Source of the DNA: Oscillospiraceae bacterium | GTDB lineage: Bacteria > Bacillota > Clostridia > Oscillospirales > Ruminococcaceae | Assembly: GCA_017436575.1 (NCBI GenBank) | Contig: JAFSCU010000016.1 | Span: 1-64,000, forward strand | DNA length: 64,000 nucleotides | Direction: 5' to 3' | Part shown: positions 1 to 7,702 of the stretch, one piece after another | Position numbering within the stretch: position 1 is the stretch's first letter | How the letters are laid out: the number at the start of each line of letters is the position of its first letter | Made by a program: the position numbers and the translations under genes | Notes under the pieces: generated by a model | The model's database searches: none | Told to the model about the DNA's origin: nothing | The model's input: only the letters and a program-made list of their open reading frames with translations

Positions 1-1
1 A

Positions 2-238
2 CAGTTCGAAAAGGACATCTCATCTTTCAGCGAGGGGCAAAAGAAAAAGGTGCTTATTGCAAAAAGTCTGTGCGAAAAGGCACATCTGCACATATGGGAC
101 GAACCTATGAACTATATTGATGTTATCTCTCGTATGCAGATTGAAAATCTGCTTTTGAATTTTGAGCCCACAATTCTGTTTGTGGAACACGATAAGGAGT
201 TTTGCGACAATATTGCAACCAAAGTTATTGAGTTATAA
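2..238 (+). CDS. ABC-F family ATPase, Lsa/Vga-like (5'-truncated by window edge)
   Basis: The reading frame is open from the window edge, so only the C-terminal 78 residues or so are present. It shows an ABC signature variant (SSFSEGQKKK), a Walker B followed by the catalytic Glu (HLHIWDEP) and the switch His (FVEHDKEF), which together mark the second ATPase domain of an ABC-F protein. The wording around WDEPMNYIDVISRMQIE resembles the Lsa/Vga/Msr branch, which protects ribosomes from lincosamides, streptogramins and pleuromutilins. That substrate is inferred from family resemblance only. There is no membrane domain in the visible part, as expected for ABC-F. Confidence 0.8.
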   Translation, partial: QFEKDISSFSEGQKKKVLIAKSLCEKAHLHIWDEPMNYIDVISRMQIENLLLNFEPTILFVEHDKEFCDNIATKVIEL

Positions 239-462
239 AGAATATAGCGTTGGTTAAGCCAAAACTGTTTAGATTGTATTGTGGGGAAGAGATGAAAAAA
301 GCTGTATAATTACAAGAATATGTTCTGTGAAAACCGTTAGTTATGCCTGTTCTGACCGGTCTGCCTGTGAAGTATCGCATATGCTGTGGTCATAGCGGAG
401 AAGGACTTGTCTAATCATACTGTCGGACAAGTCCCGGCAAAAATTCTTCTGACATTTTTCAC
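239..462. other. intergenic region with inverted repeat, no gene seen
   Basis: Nothing resembling a gene was found between the ABC-F stop codon and the tRNA-Pro promoter. The only clear structure is a perfect 9-bp inverted repeat (GGACTTGTC at 403-411, GACAAGTCC at 426-434) with a 14-nt loop. It is not followed by a T-tract, so it is not a convincing terminator. Confidence 0.5.
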
Positions 463-491
463 TTGAAAATACCTCCTGCATGGTGTATTAT
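463..491 (+). promoter_or_regulatory. sigma-A-type promoter for tRNA-Pro
   Basis: TTGAAA at 463-468 and TATTAT at 486-491 are separated by 17 nt. The expected start of transcription is a few bases before the tRNA at 503. Confidence 0.65.
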
Positions 492-502
492 ATATTATAC
501 AT

Positions 503-578
503 CTGGGTGTGGCGCAGTTGGTAGCGTGCTACCTTGGGGTGGTAGAGGTCGCCTGTTCAAGTCAGGTCACTCAGACCA
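503..578 (+). tRNA. tRNA-Pro (anticodon GGG)
   Basis: A complete cloverleaf can be drawn. The acceptor CTGGGTG pairs with CACTCAG, and the anticodon stem CTACC/GGTAG encloses the loop TTGGGGT (anticodon GGG). The T-loop is TTCAAGT and the CCA end is encoded (576-578). A strong terminator follows directly, so this is a single-gene tRNA transcript. A Pro reading frame covering this locus is a shadow. Confidence 0.93.
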
Positions 579-612
579 AAAGCCTGTGGGAAAACCACAG
601 GCTTTTTGTTTT
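579..612 (+). terminator. rho-independent terminator after tRNA-Pro
   Basis: AGCCTGTGG (581-589) and CCACAGGCT (595-603) form a 9-bp stem followed by TTTTGTTTTG. Confidence 0.9.
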
Positions 613-680
613 GCAAAATCAGATTTGCTTGATTTTATCCAGTATTTATTTTATGATAATTTCAATAAAGGGGTGATATT

Positions 681-1610
681 ATGCACAGTATATCCAAAAA
701 CTTGAAACAAATCAGAAAAGAAAAAGGCTGGACACAACAGCAGATGGCAGACCAGCTGTTTGTTACACGCCAGACTGTTTCCAACTGGGAAAACAATAAA
801 TCTTTTCCGGACCTTGAAACCATAGAACAAATCAGCGAAAAATTAGGAATAGAATCACAATATCTTATTTATGGTAAATTTACTGAAAAAAATTATCGAA
901 AACTCAATGCTCTTACTGTTACCATTGTTATGACTGTACTGTCATTTCTGTTTATGTTTACAGAAAGAATAAGTTACGCTGTATTAAGAAGAATATCACA
1001 ATATGCAGGTTACCATATATATGAATTGGGCATGGGTTATGGTGAATGGATATTGGCTATAATGATGTCTTTTTTTCTTGTTCTATGGATGATTATATTG
1101 CTTTTCAACTGGGTGATTGCGGACAGTAATAATATTGGAGCAAAAGTTATAAAAGGTTGCACAAATTTCTTTATTTCTGTGGTTTTAATATTCTCTGCAT
1201 ATTCGATGATTGCAAACTGCATATATACATACAAGCGGTATCAGAATGTTTGTGTTACAGCCCATCAGCGCTTTGAAATGACAGATGAAGTGTATGGTCT
1301 TTATGTGTATAAATACGAAGGAATTGAACACGGCGATATTGACTGCATTGTATATATAGACAATGATGATATGAGAACAGATAAATTTATGGATAATCTT
1401 ATCAGTTCCCAGGCACTGAAAATTTCAAGAGTTGAAGCAGACAGCAAACTGACAGAACGACTTATGTGGGAAAATAATTTCGATACACTGCCAGCTGTAA
1501 TCATTATAACCAAAGGAAATGTAGAAGTTATGGAGGGCTATGAAGAAATATCCAACAGACTGGAATCCAAAATCCACAACTATAAAAGACACAATATTTT
1601 CTTCTATTAA
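681..1610 (+). CDS. XRE-family regulator with membrane segments
   Basis: This 309-aa protein begins with an XRE/Cro-type helix-turn-helix (about residues 6-60; QQQMADQLFVTRQTVSNWEN). Three hydrophobic segments follow (about 77-95, 122-146 and 162-183), then a soluble C-terminal domain of roughly 120 residues with no family I recognise. The start is supported by AAAGGGGTG 6 nt upstream. An N-terminal DNA-binding domain fused to a membrane domain suggests a membrane-anchored transcription factor that senses something at the envelope; ligand and targets are unknown. It stands alone and converges on the next gene. Confidence 0.8.
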   Translation: MHSISKNLKQIRKEKGWTQQQMADQLFVTRQTVSNWENNKSFPDLETIEQISEKLGIESQYLIYGKFTEKNYRKLNALTVTIVMTVLSFLFMFTERISYAVLRRISQYAGYHIYELGMGYGEWILAIMMSFFLVLWMIILLFNWVIADSNNIGAKVIKGCTNFFISVVLIFSAYSMIANCIYTYKRYQNVCVTAHQRFEMTDEVYGLYVYKYEGIEHGDIDCIVYIDNDDMRTDKFMDNLISSQALKISRVEADSKLTERLMWENNFDTLPAVIIITKGNVEVMEGYEEISNRLESKIHNYKRHNIFFY

Positions 1611-1639
1611 AAATACCGCACAGATTAATCTGTGCGGTA
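1609..1639 (-). terminator. palindromic terminator, convergent genes
   Basis: TACCGCACAGATT (1614-1626) and its exact complement (1627-1639) form a perfect 26-bp palindrome. On the minus strand a run of five T follows it, so it best serves the minus-strand gene ending at 1645, and it may also stop the plus-strand regulator gene. Confidence 0.75.
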
Positions 1640-1644
1640 AAATA

Positions 1645-2040
1645 TTATTCCAGACGTATATTGATTGTTGAGATTGCTGTTGCGATAAGGCTTACACAAA
1701 ATACAATTATATCTATCGCAAAGTGCATACCTATGAAATAGCTTACAAGAGTGAAAACAGTGTATAGAAAGGTGTGCTTTTTGAATTTATCCAGATGTCG
1801 CTGGGCAAATTCCATTCGTTTTTCATATCCGGCTTTTTCAGCATCTTCAAAATAAACTCCGTTTATCCAATAAACACTGTCGGTATTTCTTATTATCAGC
1901 ATCAGAACTGTAATCATAACAGATGTGTACCACAGTGTCAGCCTTGTGACCACGGCACCATCATATATGCCAAACATTGGCACAAATCCTAGCAAGTATA
2001 TGATCAGCCAGAGAACTAACCCTTTATAACTTTTTTTCAT
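1645..2040 (-). CDS. small integral membrane protein of unknown function
   Basis: The 131-aa product has four predicted membrane helices: about residues 7-27 and 34-50, and two near the C-terminus (about 92-125). A charged central loop (EDAEKAGYEKRMEFAQRHLDKFKKH) separates the pairs. A Shine-Dalgarno (AAGGGGTG, read on the minus strand) precedes the ATG at 2040. No family is recognised. It lies back to back with the DUF1003 gene and converges with the membrane-anchored XRE regulator. Confidence 0.65.
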   Translation of the reverse strand: MKKSYKGLVLWLIIYLLGFVPMFGIYDGAVVTRLTLWYTSVMITVLMLIIRNTDSVYWINGVYFEDAEKAGYEKRMEFAQRHLDKFKKHTFLYTVFTLVSYFIGMHFAIDIIVFCVSLIATAISTINIRLE

Positions 2041-2095
2041 ATAATCACCCCTTTAGTAACAGTATACCATATCAAGTGTTATAATTGTATGAAAA

Positions 2096-2590
2096 TTACT
2101 CTTTGTCTGATAGATATTTCAATATTTCACCCTGTCGTGCAATTATGGTATCCAGTTTGTAATGCATGTCTTCGATTATTATTTCGCTTTTAAGATTTAT
2201 TTTATAATCACCTTCACTGCGCTTTCTGTCTTTTTCTTCCTGTCTGTTCTGGCTCATCATTATCAGCGGTGCCTGCACTGCCGCCACACAGGACAGTATA
2301 AGGTTTAAAAGTATAAAAGGGTAAGGGTCAAATGGTTGCTTCAGCAGCCATAAATTTGCCGCTATCCAACACAGTAAAAACAGGCTGAAAGATATTACAA
2401 AAGCCCAGGAACCGGCAAAACCCGCCAGTTTATCTGCCGCTTTTTGCCCAAAGGTAGTATTTTCTTCTTCGTAAATATTATACAGTGTGCTTTCCGCCAG
2501 CAATTGATGGATAAAATGTTCTTCATCAATTTCTTCATTTGTCAGTTTTATTATTTTTCTTGCCAGGCGGTGTTTTTCATCTTTTGTCAT
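2096..2590 (-). CDS. DUF1003 family membrane protein
   Basis: The family signature is present: two membrane helices around FDPYPFILLNLILSC and then QAPLIMMSQNRQEEKDR...DYKINLK. This matches DUF1003 proteins, small inner-membrane proteins of unknown function. I chose the ATG at 2590, giving 164 aa, because AAAGGAAT lies just upstream. The longer frame runs back through the tRNA-Arg gene and is not credible. The N-terminal 60 residues are charged and helical. Confidence 0.85.
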   Translation of the reverse strand: MTKDEKHRLARKIIKLTNEEIDEEHFIHQLLAESTLYNIYEEENTTFGQKAADKLAGFAGSWAFVISFSLFLLCWIAANLWLLKQPFDPYPFILLNLILSCVAAVQAPLIMMSQNRQEEKDRKRSEGDYKINLKSEIIIEDMHYKLDTIIARQGEILKYLSDKE

Positions 2591-2662
2591 AAACAGAAAT
2601 TCCTTTAAAAAATAGATTTCTTTTATTGTTGGAAATTTTTTAAAAAATATTAAAAATTTTGC

Positions 2663-2691
2663 TTGACATTGAAACCGACCTGTGATATTAT
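2663..2691 (+). promoter_or_regulatory. promoter of the tRNA-Arg/His/Gln cluster
   Basis: A consensus TTGACA (2663-2668) and TATTAT (2686-2691) are spaced by 17 nt and end 20 nt before tRNA-Arg. A second TATAAT overlaps at 2689. Confidence 0.75.
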
Positions 2692-2710
2692 AATTAGGCA
2701 ATCGAGATTT

Positions 2711-2787
<77 letters not shown>

Positions 2788-2792
2788 GATGC

Positions 2793-2870
2793 GGTGGATG
2801 TAGCTTAGTTGGTTAAAGCGCCAGTTTGTGGCACTGGAGACCGTGGGTTCGAATCCCATCTTCCACCCCA
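2793..2870 (+). tRNA. tRNA-His (anticodon GTG)
   Basis: The anticodon stem CCAGT/ACTGG encloses TTGTGGC (anticodon GTG). The extra 5' G at 2793 opposite the discriminator C is typical of tRNA-His, and CCA is encoded. In the fold I drew, acceptor positions 6 and 67 form a U-U mismatch, which is unusual but leaves six good pairs. Confidence 0.93.
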
Positions 2871-2873
2871 TAA

Positions 2874-2903
2874 AAAGGACCTTTGAAAAAAAGGTCCTTT
2901 TTT
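2874..2903 (+). terminator. terminator between tRNA-His and tRNA-Gln
   Basis: AAAGGACCTTT (2874-2884) pairs with AAAGGTCCTTT (2890-2900) and runs into a T-tract. It sits before tRNA-Gln, so tRNA-Gln is either read by leak-through or processed from the same precursor. Confidence 0.8.
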
Positions 2904-2908
2904 CATAA

Positions 2909-2984
2909 TGGACTATCGCCAAGTGGTAAGGCAACGGACTTTGACTCCGTCATCCCGCAGGTTCGAATCCCGCTAGTCCAACCA
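2909..2984 (+). tRNA. tRNA-Gln (anticodon TTG)
   Basis: The acceptor TGGACTA pairs with TAGTCCA. The anticodon stem ACGGA/TCCGT encloses CTTTGAC (anticodon TTG), and CCA is encoded at 2982-2984. The T-stem GCAGG/CCCGC has one A-C mismatch. A 15-nt inverted copy of its T-arm lies about 50 nt downstream. Confidence 0.94.
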
Positions 2985-2985
2985 A

Positions 2986-3020
2986 AAACAGGGTACACGA
3001 TAGTGTGTGCCCTGTTTTTT
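2986..3020 (+). terminator. terminator after tRNA-Gln
   Basis: ACAGGGTACAC and GTGTGCCCTGT form a long stem around CGATAGT and end in TTTTTT. Confidence 0.85.
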
Positions 3021-3025
3021 CATTA

Positions 3026-3160
3026 AGCGGGATTCGAACCATGTTGTCCGCTGGACAACTTTGCCGGTCTGCCCTTGGCAGCACGAAGTGCTGGCTTGGT
3101 GCAGATGCCTGCTATGGCTGAGCGCAGGCAAGGCAACAAGGTCGTGGCCGCATATGCTAT
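3026..3160. other. hairpin-rich GC element next to tRNA cluster
   Basis: This stretch is clearly richer in GC than its surroundings and has no credible reading frame. It starts with a 15-nt inverted copy (3026-3040) of the tRNA-Gln T-arm (2960-2974). Three consecutive hairpins follow: GTTGTCC/GGACAAC (3043-3059), CAGCAC/GTGCTG (3079-3093) and TGCCTGC/GCAGGCA (3106-3130). It could be a degenerate repeat element, a structured RNA or the scar of a tRNA-targeted insertion. No integrase gene is nearby. Confidence 0.45.
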
Positions 3161-3222
3161 CTTGCTTATATCTTATATATTAGATAAAAAGTGATATGTA
3201 ACTTTCCTCACACATTTTCTCA

Positions 3223-3250
3223 TTGATTTTGCATATATTTATGTTATTAT
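3223..3250 (+). promoter_or_regulatory. candidate promoter of ppa
   Basis: TTGATT (3223-3228) and TATTAT (3245-3250) are spaced by 16 nt, 37 nt before the ppa start. Confidence 0.5.
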
Positions 3251-3286
3251 ATAAGTAATGAATTTAAATTGAAGGAGATTACATTT

Positions 3287-3820
3287 ATGTCAAATATCTG
3301 GCACGATATAAACCCAAAAAGAATTACACCTGATGATTTTATCGCTGTAATTGAAATCGAAAAAGGCTCCAAAAACAAATATGAACTGGACAAAGAAACA
3401 GGTCATATCATTCTGGATAGAATTCTGCATACTTCCACACACTATCCTGCAAACTATGGTCTTATTCCTCGCACATACGGCGATGACAAAGACCCTCTGG
3501 ATGTTCTGGTTATCTGCAGTGAAACTATCCGTTCTGCTTCTCTTGTAAGAGTTTACCCAATCGGTGTAATCTCTATGATGGACAATGGCGAAGGCGACGA
3601 AAAAATTATCGCTATCCCATTCAGTGACCCAACATATAACTCTTATAAAGACATTTCTGAACTGCCACAACATATATTTGAAGAAATGAGACACTTCTTC
3701 ACAGTTTACAAAGCACTGGAAGGCAAAGATACAGTTGTTAACGAAGTTCAGGGTGCAGAAGTTGCAAAACAGATTATTGCCCACTGTATCGACAACTATG
3801 TAGAAAAATTCTGTAAATAA
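3287..3820 (+). CDS. ppa: inorganic pyrophosphatase (family I)
   Basis: A soluble cytoplasmic enzyme that hydrolyses pyrophosphate to phosphate and so pulls nucleic-acid and aminoacyl-tRNA synthesis forward. The 177-aa length and the metal-binding signature YGDDKDPLDVLV (three Asp) identify the family I enzyme. YPANYGLIPRT is the conserved segment before it. I take the ATG at 3287 because GAAGGAGA lies 8 nt upstream; an upstream ATG at 3269 has no such site. It is transcribed alone, between its own promoter and terminator. Confidence 0.95.
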   Translation: MSNIWHDINPKRITPDDFIAVIEIEKGSKNKYELDKETGHIILDRILHTSTHYPANYGLIPRTYGDDKDPLDVLVICSETIRSASLVRVYPIGVISMMDNGEGDEKIIAIPFSDPTYNSYKDISELPQHIFEEMRHFFTVYKALEGKDTVVNEVQGAEVAKQIIAHCIDNYVEKFCK

Positions 3821-3836
3821 TTGTTGATTACCTATA

Positions 3837-3869
3837 ATTGCTGTCATTTTATTATGACAGCAATTTTTT
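3837..3869 (+). terminator. terminator after ppa
   Basis: AATTGCTGTCAT (3837-3848) pairs with ATGACAGCAATT (3854-3865), then TTTT. Confidence 0.9.
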
Positions 3870-3957
3870 GCATTTATTATCAATACAGTGCAAAAATATT
3901 TGTATCTCTTATATAAAAAATATACTGCTTTTTTATGCAATTTTTGCAAGAAAGTAC

Positions 3958-3986
3958 TTGACTTTACACCTGCATTATATTATAAT
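3958..3986 (+). promoter_or_regulatory. promoter of the ylxM-ffh-rpsP-khpA operon
   Basis: TTGACT (3958-3963) and TATAAT (3981-3986) are separated by exactly 17 nt, 45 nt before ylxM. Confidence 0.75.
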
Positions 3987-4031
3987 AATTAGCGTTGTAA
4001 AGTGATTGCGCTTTACGGAAAGGAGAAAACG

Positions 4032-4400
4032 ATGTCAAAGAATCTTGAAATGTCATATCTGTTGGATTTTTATGGCGAAGTGCTGACAGAAAAACAGAGA
4101 GATATGATGCAGCAGTACTTTAACATGGATTTATCTCTTTCAGAAATTGCGGACAATTTCAATATCACCCGTCAGGGTGTGCGTGATGCCATTAAAAGAG
4201 GCGAAACAGTCCTTACAGACCTGGAATCACAGATTGGTTTTGCCGCGAAATACCGTGATTTAATCAGCGGTGTGGAACAGATTAAAACATTGGCACAGAA
4301 TATTTCATTCTACAATATTGCGTCTTATACCACAAATGATGAAATCACAAAGTCTGCCAACAAAATTATGCAAATCTGTGATGATTTATCTAACGGTTAG
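4032..4400 (+). CDS. ylxM: YlxM-like helix-turn-helix protein, SRP-associated
   Basis: A 122-aa protein of the YlxM/p13 family with a sigma-70 region 4-like helix-turn-helix (LSLSEIADNFNITRQGVRDAIKRGE). In Firmicutes it is encoded directly upstream of ffh. In streptococci it has been described as a modulator of the signal recognition particle; a role here is inferred from context. The ATG at 4032 follows AAAGGAG closely. The gene ends 12 nt before ffh. Confidence 0.88.
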   Translation: MSKNLEMSYLLDFYGEVLTEKQRDMMQQYFNMDLSLSEIADNFNITRQGVRDAIKRGETVLTDLESQIGFAAKYRDLISGVEQIKTLAQNISFYNIASYTTNDEITKSANKIMQICDDLSNG

Positions 4401-4412
4401 GAAGGTGTTAAT

Positions 4413-5738
4413 ATGGCATTTGAATCATTGAGTCAAAAACTTACTGGCGCCTTTAAAAAACTGCGTAACAAAGGTAAACTTACCGAAGAAGATATAAAGC
4501 TGGCTATGAGAGAGGTGCGTATCGCACTTCTGGAAGCAGACGTTAATATGTTTGTTGCCAAAGACTTTATCAAAACTGTAAGTGCCCGTGCTATGGGTGC
4601 CGAAGTAATGGAAAGTCTTACACCGGCACAGCAGGTTATCAAAATCGTAAACGAAGAGCTGACAGCTCTTATGGGCAATGAAAATTCCCGTATCAAGTTT
4701 GCCAACAAAGGCCCTACAATCATTATGATGTGCGGTCTGCAGGGTGCAGGTAAAACTACACACACTGCAAAACTCGCAAAAATGTATCTTAAACAGGGGC
4801 ACAGACCTCTGGTGGCCGCTTTGGATATTTATCGTCCGGCTGCTATTGAACAGTTGGAAATTGTTGCAAAACAGGCAGGTGTTCCTGTTTTCCAGATGGG
4901 TAAAACAGACCCTGTAGTTGTTGCTAAAAACGCCTACAATCATGCCAGAGACTATGGCAATGATATTTTGATTCTGGACACTGCAGGTCGTCTTCACATC
5001 GACCAGCAGCTGATGGAAGAACTGACAAACATCAAAAACACAGTACCTGTAAACGAAACATTGCTGGTAATTGACGCAATGGCCGGTCAGGACTCTGTAA
5101 ATGTGGCAAAACAGTTCAACGAAACCATCGGTCTTGACGGTGTTATCATCACAAAAATGGACGGTGATACCCGTGGTGGTGCTGCACTCAGCGTAAAAGC
5201 TGTAACAGGCAAACCAATCAAATTTGTAGGTACAGGTGAAAAGCTGGACGATTTGGAAGCTTTCCACCCAGACCGTATGGCCAGCAGAATTCTGGGTATG
5301 GGCGATGTGCTGACTCTTATTGAAAAAGCACAGGATACTGTGGACCAGAAAGCTGCACAGGAAACCGCCAAAAAAATGATGCAGAACAAATTTGACATGA
5401 ACGACATGTTGGAACAGTTCCGTCAGGTTAAAAAAATGGGTGGTGTTTCATCAATGCTGTCAATGATGCCGGGTGCCGGCCAGATAAGTGCAGATGATGA
5501 AGAAAAAGCTGAAAAAGAGCTGAAAAAAATAGAGGCTATCATTCAGTCCATGACAAAGAAAGAAAGGGAAAAACCTTCCATTATCGATGCCAAGAGAAAG
5601 AGAAGAATAGCCCGGGGTTCCGGCACAAAAGTGCAGGACGTAAATGTACTGCTTCGTCAGTTTGAACAAATGCAGAAAATGATGAAACAGTTCACAAAAA
5701 ATCCAAAGGCTTTCAGCAGAATGCTGAGAGGCAGATAA
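4413..5738 (+). CDS. ffh: signal recognition particle protein Ffh
   Basis: The GTPase that binds signal sequences and the SRP RNA and delivers nascent membrane proteins to FtsY and SecYEG. The 441-aa protein has an N-terminal four-helix bundle, a P-loop GLQGAGKTTHTAKLA, DTAGR, TKMDGDTRGG, and a methionine-rich M domain (about residues 330-430) with GGVSSMLSMMPG and IARGSGTKVQDVN, the RNA-binding helix-turn-helix. GAAGGTG precedes the ATG. It is the second gene of the ylxM operon. Confidence 0.97.
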   Translation: MAFESLSQKLTGAFKKLRNKGKLTEEDIKLAMREVRIALLEADVNMFVAKDFIKTVSARAMGAEVMESLTPAQQVIKIVNEELTALMGNENSRIKFANKGPTIIMMCGLQGAGKTTHTAKLAKMYLKQGHRPLVAALDIYRPAAIEQLEIVAKQAGVPVFQMGKTDPVVVAKNAYNHARDYGNDILILDTAGRLHIDQQLMEELTNIKNTVPVNETLLVIDAMAGQDSVNVAKQFNETIGLDGVIITKMDGDTRGGAALSVKAVTGKPIKFVGTGEKLDDLEAFHPDRMASRILGMGDVLTLIEKAQDTVDQKAAQETAKKMMQNKFDMNDMLEQFRQVKKMGGVSSMLSMMPGAGQISADDEEKAEKELKKIEAIIQSMTKKEREKPSIIDAKRKRRIARGSGTKVQDVNVLLRQFEQMQKMMKQFTKNPKAFSRMLRGR

Positions 5739-5832
5739 TCATTATTAATTATAAACAATACAGACACAGTAATCGGTATATTTGACGCACAGCGTTTGAA
5801 TATAGACAGAATTCTTATGGAGGTAAATAGAG

Positions 5833-6075
5833 ATGGCTGTAAAAATTAGACTTCGTCGTATGGGTGCAAAAAAAGCTCCTTTTTATCGTGTAGTAGTTGC
5901 TGATTCCCGTTTCCCAAGAGATGGTAGATTTATCGAAGAAATCGGTACTTATGACCCAACAAAAGAACCAGCAATGGTTTCTATCGATGCTGAAAAAGCA
6001 AAAGCTTGGATCGCTAACGGTGCACAACCAACAGATACAGTTAAAGTTCTTCTGAAGAAAAACAACATTATCTAA
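5833..6075 (+). CDS. rpsP: 30S ribosomal protein S16
   Basis: The 80-aa product begins [24 protein letters not shown], which is diagnostic of S16, an early-binding protein of the small subunit body. GGAGG precedes the ATG. It lies 94 nt after ffh and 15 nt before the KH-domain gene, the usual Firmicute order. Confidence 0.97.
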   Translation: MAVKIRLRRMGAKKAPFYRVVVADSRFPRDGRFIEEIGTYDPTKEPAMVSIDAEKAKAWIANGAQPTDTVKVLLKKNNII

Positions 6076-6090
6076 TTCCGGAGGCTTGTA

Positions 6091-6324
6091 ATGGAGCAGT
6101 TATTGGTTAACATTGCGAGAGGTCTTGTGGAAGATAAAGACGCCGTAAAAGTTACAGCAGATGAAAAAAATGCTGAAGGTGTAACTGTTTACCACCTTAC
6201 AGTTGCTGCTGACGATATGGGCAGAGTTATCGGCAAACAGGGCAGAATTGCAAAGGCTATCCGCACAGTTGTCAGAGCTGCCGCAAACCGTTCTGGTGAA
6301 AAGGTAGTTGTGGAAATAGACTAA
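6091..6324 (+). CDS. khpA: KH-domain RNA-binding protein KhpA (YlqC)
   Basis: A 77-aa single KH-domain protein with the GXXG loop GKQG in GRVIGKQGRIAKAIRTVVRAAA. KhpA pairs with KhpB (EloR/Jag) in Gram-positive bacteria and affects cell elongation and sRNA/mRNA binding; that role is from family knowledge. CGGAGG gives a strong ribosome-binding site. A terminator follows, so here it closes the operon instead of running into rimM. Confidence 0.92.
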   Translation: MEQLLVNIARGLVEDKDAVKVTADEKNAEGVTVYHLTVAADDMGRVIGKQGRIAKAIRTVVRAAANRSGEKVVVEID

Positions 6325-6332
6325 TAAATTAT

Positions 6333-6366
6333 CGGGTGCTTTCTTACCTGAAAGCACCCGTATTTT
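6333..6366 (+). terminator. terminator between khpA and rimM
   Basis: CGGGTGCTTTC (6333-6343) pairs with GAAAGCACCCG (6350-6360), then TATTTTA. It separates the SRP/S16 operon from rimM-trmD. Confidence 0.85.
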
Positions 6367-6411
6367 ATGTAAGAAACAGATTTATAAGAATGATTTTTTT
6401 GAGAGGTCATT

Positions 6412-6927
6412 ATGAATTACATTGAAACAGGTGAAATTACTTCCCTTCACGGTATTCGTGGTGAAGTAAAGGTCTACCCTTGGGCAGACTATCCGGAATT
6501 TCTGGAAGAGTTTGACACATTTTATATCAAAAAGAATAAAATGCATTATCAGCGTCTGCGTGCTGTCAGTGTAAGAACACACAAAGGCATGGTGCTTATC
6601 CAGTTCGAAGGTATAGACAATACTGAACTGGCCCGCAATCTCATCGGTCAGGTGCTTTATCTGGACAGGGATGAAATTGAACTGGAGGAAGGCTTTTACT
6701 TTATTGCAGACCTGATTGGCTGCACTGTTGTAAACGGTGAAACAGGCCGGGAAATCGGCATTGTAAAAGATGTAAAAAACCTGGGTGCCAGCGATATTTA
6801 CTATATTGAAGGCAAAGACGGCAAGGAATATATGTTTCCGGCTGTTGAAGAATTTCTGATGGGCACAGATATAAAGGAAAAAATCATTAAAATCAAAGTT
6901 ATAGAGGGTATGTTCAGTGAGGATTAA
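6412..6927 (+). CDS. rimM: 16S rRNA processing protein RimM
   Basis: A 171-aa maturation factor of the 30S head that binds S19. The N-terminal RimM domain (GEITSLHGIRGEVKVYPWADYPE) and the C-terminal PRC-barrel (about residues 95-170; IGIVKDVKNLGASDIYYIE) are both complete. TTGAGAGG precedes the ATG. Its last 11 nt overlap trmD, so the two are translationally coupled. Confidence 0.95.
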   Translation: MNYIETGEITSLHGIRGEVKVYPWADYPEFLEEFDTFYIKKNKMHYQRLRAVSVRTHKGMVLIQFEGIDNTELARNLIGQVLYLDRDEIELEEGFYFIADLIGCTVVNGETGREIGIVKDVKNLGASDIYYIEGKDGKEYMFPAVEEFLMGTDIKEKIIKIKVIEGMFSED

Positions 6928-7627
6928 TATCGCTACTTTGTTTCCTGAAATGTGCGAGGCTGTTATAAATACCAGCATCATAGGCCGTGCAAAAAATGCA
7001 GGCAAAGTGGAAATAAAGACATTTAATATCAGAGATTACACTCTCAATAAACACAGAAATGTGGACGACACACCTTATGGCGGTGGTCATGGCATGGTTA
7101 TGCAGGCACAGCCTGTGTATGACTGTTGCCGTGTAATTGCCGAGGAAAGCAGTTCCAAGCCATTTGTTATATTTACTACTGCTGCCGGCAGGGTTTTTGA
7201 CCAGGAGCTGGCAAGAGAGCTGGCAAAAAAGGAAAATATTACCATAGTGTGTGGCCACTATGAAGGCATAGATGAACGCATAATAGAAGAGATAGGCGAT
7301 ATGGAAATATCCATAGGTGACTATGTTCTTACCGGCGGTGAGCTGCCTGCATTGGTTATTACAGATGCTGTGTGCCGCATGTTGCCAGGTGTTCTGAAAA
7401 GTGAAGAGGGTTTTACAGAAGAAAGCCATTTCAATGGCCTTCTGGAACATGCTCAGTATACACGCCCCTATGAATGGCACGGCAGAAAAGTGCCGGATGT
7501 GCTTTTGTCCGGTCATGAAAAGAATATAAAAGAGTACCGTAAACAGGACTCTATAAACCGCACAAAAGCCAAAAGACCGGACCTTTATGACAAGTTGTTC
7601 AATAAAGACAAAGATGTTGAAAAGTAA
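6917..7627 (+). CDS. trmD: tRNA (guanine-37-N1)-methyltransferase TrmD
   Basis: The SPOUT enzyme that makes m1G37 in tRNAs such as those for Pro and Leu and prevents +1 frameshifting. The 236-aa protein shows the knotted SAM-binding segment VCGHYEGIDERIIEE and SIGDYVLTGGELPALV. Translation appears to start at a GTG (6917) inside rimM. The usual following gene, rplS, is not in this cluster; ptsH with its own promoter comes next. Confidence 0.96.
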   Translation: MRINIATLFPEMCEAVINTSIIGRAKNAGKVEIKTFNIRDYTLNKHRNVDDTPYGGGHGMVMQAQPVYDCCRVIAEESSSKPFVIFTTAAGRVFDQELARELAKKENITIVCGHYEGIDERIIEEIGDMEISIGDYVLTGGELPALVITDAVCRMLPGVLKSEEGFTEESHFNGLLEHAQYTRPYEWHGRKVPDVLLSGHEKNIKEYRKQDSINRTKAKRPDLYDKLFNKDKDVEK

Positions 7628-7702
7628 GTGGCAAATTATACAAAGTTGAATATTACATCTATTGATATTCATAGTCATTATAGATAATTTATCTTAAATT
7701 TG

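Noticed and set aside
463..705. 80-codon frame across the tRNA-Pro locus
   Set aside because: It reads through the promoter, tRNA and terminator and is explained by them.
2960..3040. Phage or island attachment site at tRNA-Gln
   Set aside because: The repeat is inverted, not direct, and there is no integrase or cargo; kept only as an observation.
4425..5267. 280-codon minus-strand frame opposite ffh
   Set aside because: Composition is Cys- and Phe-rich and family-less, as expected for antisense of a biased gene.
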